Position numbers and translations under genes: made by a program
DNA from: CAZWRN01 sp964636275
GTDB taxonomy: Bacteria > Patescibacteriota > Microgenomatia > Daviesbacterales > UBA10151
Length of the DNA stretch: 8,346 nt
NCBI GenBank assembly: GCA_964636275.1
Contig: CAZWRN010000037.1
Coordinates: 1 to 8,346, forward strand
Reading direction: 5' to 3'
Notes under the pieces: model-generated
What the model was told of the DNA's origin: nothing
Database searches by the model: none
The model's input: the letters and a program-made list of their open reading frames with translations, nothing else
Part shown: in pieces, positions 6,420 through 8,346 of the stretch
Position numbering within the stretch: position 1 is the first letter of the stretch
How the letters are laid out: each line of letters opens with the position of its first letter

Positions 6420-8346
6420 ATGAATAATCTTGTTATTGTTGAATCACCTACCAAAGCCCGGACTTTATCTCGTTTTCTTGGGCGGGATTATCGTATTGAA
6501 GCTTCAATGGGCCATATTAGAGATCTGCCAAAAGCTGAAATAGGGGTTGATACCGAGCACGATTTTGAGCCTAAATACGTCATTCCCCGCGATAAAAAAA
6601 AGAAGGTCAATGAACTAAAAAAGATCGCCGAAGGAGCTAAAAATATCTGGCTGGCTTCAGATCCTGATCGTGAGGGAGAAGCTATTGCCTGGCATATTAA
6701 ACAAATTATCACCGGTGATAAACCCAAAAAAGACTCCACCGCACCTCAGCATCAGATCAAACGAGTCGTCTTTCATGAAATCACCGAGTCGGCGATCAAA
6801 GATGCCTTTTTACATCCGCGGGAGCTCGATACTCAGCTGGTAGATGCTCAGCAGGCACGTCGGGTGCTCGATCGGCTGGTGGGATATAAATTGTCACCTT
6901 TGTTGTGGAAAAAAGTCAAAAGGGGACTCTCAGCCGGAAGAGTTCAGTCAGTGGCGTTGCGGCTGATTGTGGAAAGAGACCGGGAGATTGAGGCTTTTAA
7001 ACCAGTCGAATATTGGACTATTGAAGTAGTAGTGGCAAAACAAACAAATGAACAATTTTCAGTGGCTTTGATCGAAAAAAATGGTCAAAAGCTGGAGATT
7101 AAAAATAGCGAAGAGGCTCAAGCAATTGTGAATGATCTACAAAAAGCTTCGTACCAGGTAGCTAAAGTTGCTAAAAAAGAGGTCAGACGTTTTCCTTCGG
7201 CTCCCTTTACTACCTCGACTTTACAGCAGGCAGCCGGAAACAAACTCGGTATGAGTGCCAAAAAAACTATGATGATCGCCCAAAATTTGTATGAGCACGG
7301 CATGATCACCTATATGCGTACTGATTCGGTCAATTTATCAGCTGAGGCCATCGAAGGAGCAAGAAATTTTATTAGCAGTCAGTATGGGGCTCAGTATCTT
7401 CCGTCTACCAAAAGAGTTTATAAATCCAAATCAAAAAATGCTCAGGAAGCTCATGAAGCGATTCGCCCAACCAATATGACGATAGTGTCGGACAAATTAA
7501 ACGGCGATCAGTACACTCGCGATCACAAACGCCTTTATGACCTGATCTGGAAACGAGCAGTAGCATCTCAGATGTCCGAAGCAGTGATGGATCAGACGAC
7601 TGTTGATGTAAAGGCAGTGCCATCAGCTATCAGCCATCAGCTATCAACAAAAAACAGCTCCGATCTGTCGGATAGCGGACAGCCGACAGCTGAAAGCTAT
7701 ACAATGAGAGCCACCGGATCGATATTAAAATTTGATGGCTGGTTAAAGCTGTATGGAGTCAAACAAGTGGTAGAAGAAGAACAGGAAAAAACTGAAGAAG
7801 AGGAGAAAAAACAGGTGCTACCCAATGTCGAGGAAGGCGAAAATCTGATCCAAAAAGAGGTCACACCATCGCAGCATTTTACCCAGCCGCCACCTCGCTA
7901 CACTGAAGCTTCTTTGGTTAAAAAATTAGAAGAATTGGGAATAGGCCGACCTTCGACTTATGCTCCGATTATCTCCACCATTCAGGATCGTTTCTACGTT
8001 GAGCGGGAAGAACGCCGGTTTAAATCGACAGCTTTGGGAATGGCGGTCAATGATTTTTTGATGAGATACTTTTCCGAGGTGTTTGATTATGAATTTACCG
8101 CTTCCATGGAAGATCGATTGGACGAGGTTTCACGCGGTGAAAGAGAGTGGAAAAAAACTATTGGCGATTTTTTCCGACCTCTGGAGAAAAAAATTGCCTC
8201 AACCGGTGAAACAGCCGAAAAAGTCGCTTTGGAAGTAGAAAAAGTGGATAAACCTTGTCCGGAATGTCAAAAAGAGTTAGTGGTAAGAACCGGCAAATTT
8301 GGCAAATTTTTAGCCTGTTCTGGCTTTCCAGATTGTAAACATACGG
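6420..8346 (+). CDS. topA: DNA topoisomerase I (type IA), 3' end cut by window
   Basis: Relaxes negative supercoils by cutting and passing one DNA strand through a covalent 5'-phosphotyrosine intermediate. 642 codons are visible. The N-terminus LVIVESPTKA (4-13) is the start of the Toprim domain with Glu8; DPDRE at 81-85 supplies the metal-binding Asp81, Asp83 and Glu85. LSAGRVQSVALRLIVERD is the conserved domain IV segment. ITYMRTDS contains the nucleophile Tyr298 (E. coli Tyr319) and Arg300. NAQEAHEAIRPT and IGRPSTYAPII also match the family. The window ends in the first C-terminal zinc ribbon, with Cys613, Cys616, Cys633 and Cys639 all visible, so more zinc fingers or a basic tail may follow. 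An odd in-frame insertion encoded at 7617-7700 lies between TTVDVKA and YTMRATGS, where the family usually has only a few residues. The ATG at 6420 is the only sensible start. Confidence 0.96.
   Translation, partial: MNNLVIVESPTKARTLSRFLGRDYRIEASMGHIRDLPKAEIGVDTEHDFEPKYVIPRDKKKKVNELKKIAEGAKNIWLASDPDREGEAIAWHIKQIITGDKPKKDSTAPQHQIKRVVFHEITESAIKDAFLHPRELDTQLVDAQQARRVLDRLVGYKLSPLLWKKVKRGLSAGRVQSVALRLIVERDREIEAFKPVEYWTIEVVVAKQTNEQFSVALIEKNGQKLEIKNSEEAQAIVNDLQKASYQVAKVAKKEVRRFPSAPFTTSTLQQAAGNKLGMSAKKTMMIAQNLYEHGMITYMRTDSVNLSAEAIEGARNFISSQYGAQYLPSTKRVYKSKSKNAQEAHEAIRPTNMTIVSDKLNGDQYTRDHKRLYDLIWKRAVASQMSEAVMDQTTVDVKAVPSAISHQLSTKNSSDLSDSGQPTAESYTMRATGSILKFDGWLKLYGVKQVVEEEQEKTEEEEKKQVLPNVEEGENLIQKEVTPSQHFTQPPPRYTEASLVKKLEELGIGRPSTYAPIISTIQDRFYVEREERRFKSTALGMAVNDFLMRYFSEVFDYEFTASMEDRLDEVSRGEREWKKTIGDFFRPLEKKIASTGETAEKVALEVEKVDKPCPECQKELVVRTGKFGKFLACSGFPDCKHT
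7619..7646 (+). repeat. Tandem 14-bp repeat inside topA
   Basis: GCCATCAGCTATCA occurs twice without mismatch or spacer, at 7619-7632 and 7633-7646. Because 14 is not a multiple of 3, the copies are read in different frames (SAISH, then HQLS), so selection on a repeated peptide cannot explain it. It begins the extra loop of the topA product. Confidence 0.92.
7665..7689 (+). repeat. Inverted repeat following the tandem repeat inside topA
   Basis: CTGTCGG (7665-7671) and CCGACAG (7683-7689) are perfect reverse complements around an 11-base loop. GACAGC also repeats at 7678-7683 and 7685-7690, and AGCTAT recurs at 7625, 7639 and 7695. With the preceding 14-bp tandem units, this makes a block of about 80 bp of repeat-like DNA in the coding sequence. 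Confidence 0.75.

Noticed and set aside
7619..7700. CRISPR array or insertion sequence in topA
   Set aside because: Units are only 14 bp and contiguous, with no spacers. There is no transposase, no long terminal inverted repeat, and the reading frame is intact.

Overview
The window looks like chromosomal DNA of a small-genome bacterium, most likely a Candidate Phyla Radiation (Patescibacteria) lineage such as Microgenomates. This is inference. It rests on six tightly packed same-strand genes, start codons without clear Shine-Dalgarno sequences, a membrane-anchored Clp-like ATPase of a kind I associate with these genomes, and two small exported proteins with no recognisable family. No 16S or ribosomal protein gene is present to test it. 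TGA appears to be used as a stop, so the lineages that recode UGA are unlikely.

Layout, all on the + strand: 1-1653, the 3' part of a penicillin-binding protein 2 (mrdA) gene whose N-terminal membrane anchor lies upstream of the window; 1715-2791, dprA, complete; 2828-3208, a 126-residue exported protein of unknown function; 3261-5816, an 851-residue AAA+ protein with an N-terminal membrane domain and two Clp/Hsp100-type ATPase modules; 5853-6335, a 160-residue probable lipoprotein; 6420-8346, topA, cut by the right edge inside its first C-terminal zinc finger. Gaps are 36 to 84 bp, and no stretch of 300 bases lacks a gene. I see no tRNA, rRNA, CRISPR array, transposase or convincing terminator.

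Functionally there are two layers. mrdA, dprA and topA are housekeeping genes for cell wall elongation, handling of incoming single-stranded DNA, and DNA supercoiling. dprA and topA are neighbours in many bacteria; here they are separated by three genes whose products all appear to go to or across the membrane. This trio is the most interesting part of the window: a membrane-tethered Hsp100-like machine flanked by two small extracytoplasmic proteins of unknown role.

Three details deserve attention. The AAA+ protein keeps its ATPase motifs but has lost the pore-loop tyrosines in both rings and has no visible ClpP-binding loop. The AAA+, lipoprotein and topA genes each have a -10-like hexamer ending exactly 6 nt before the ATG, which predicts leaderless mRNAs. 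Finally, topA carries an in-frame block of short direct and inverted repeats that looks like intergenic repeat DNA translated as a surface loop.
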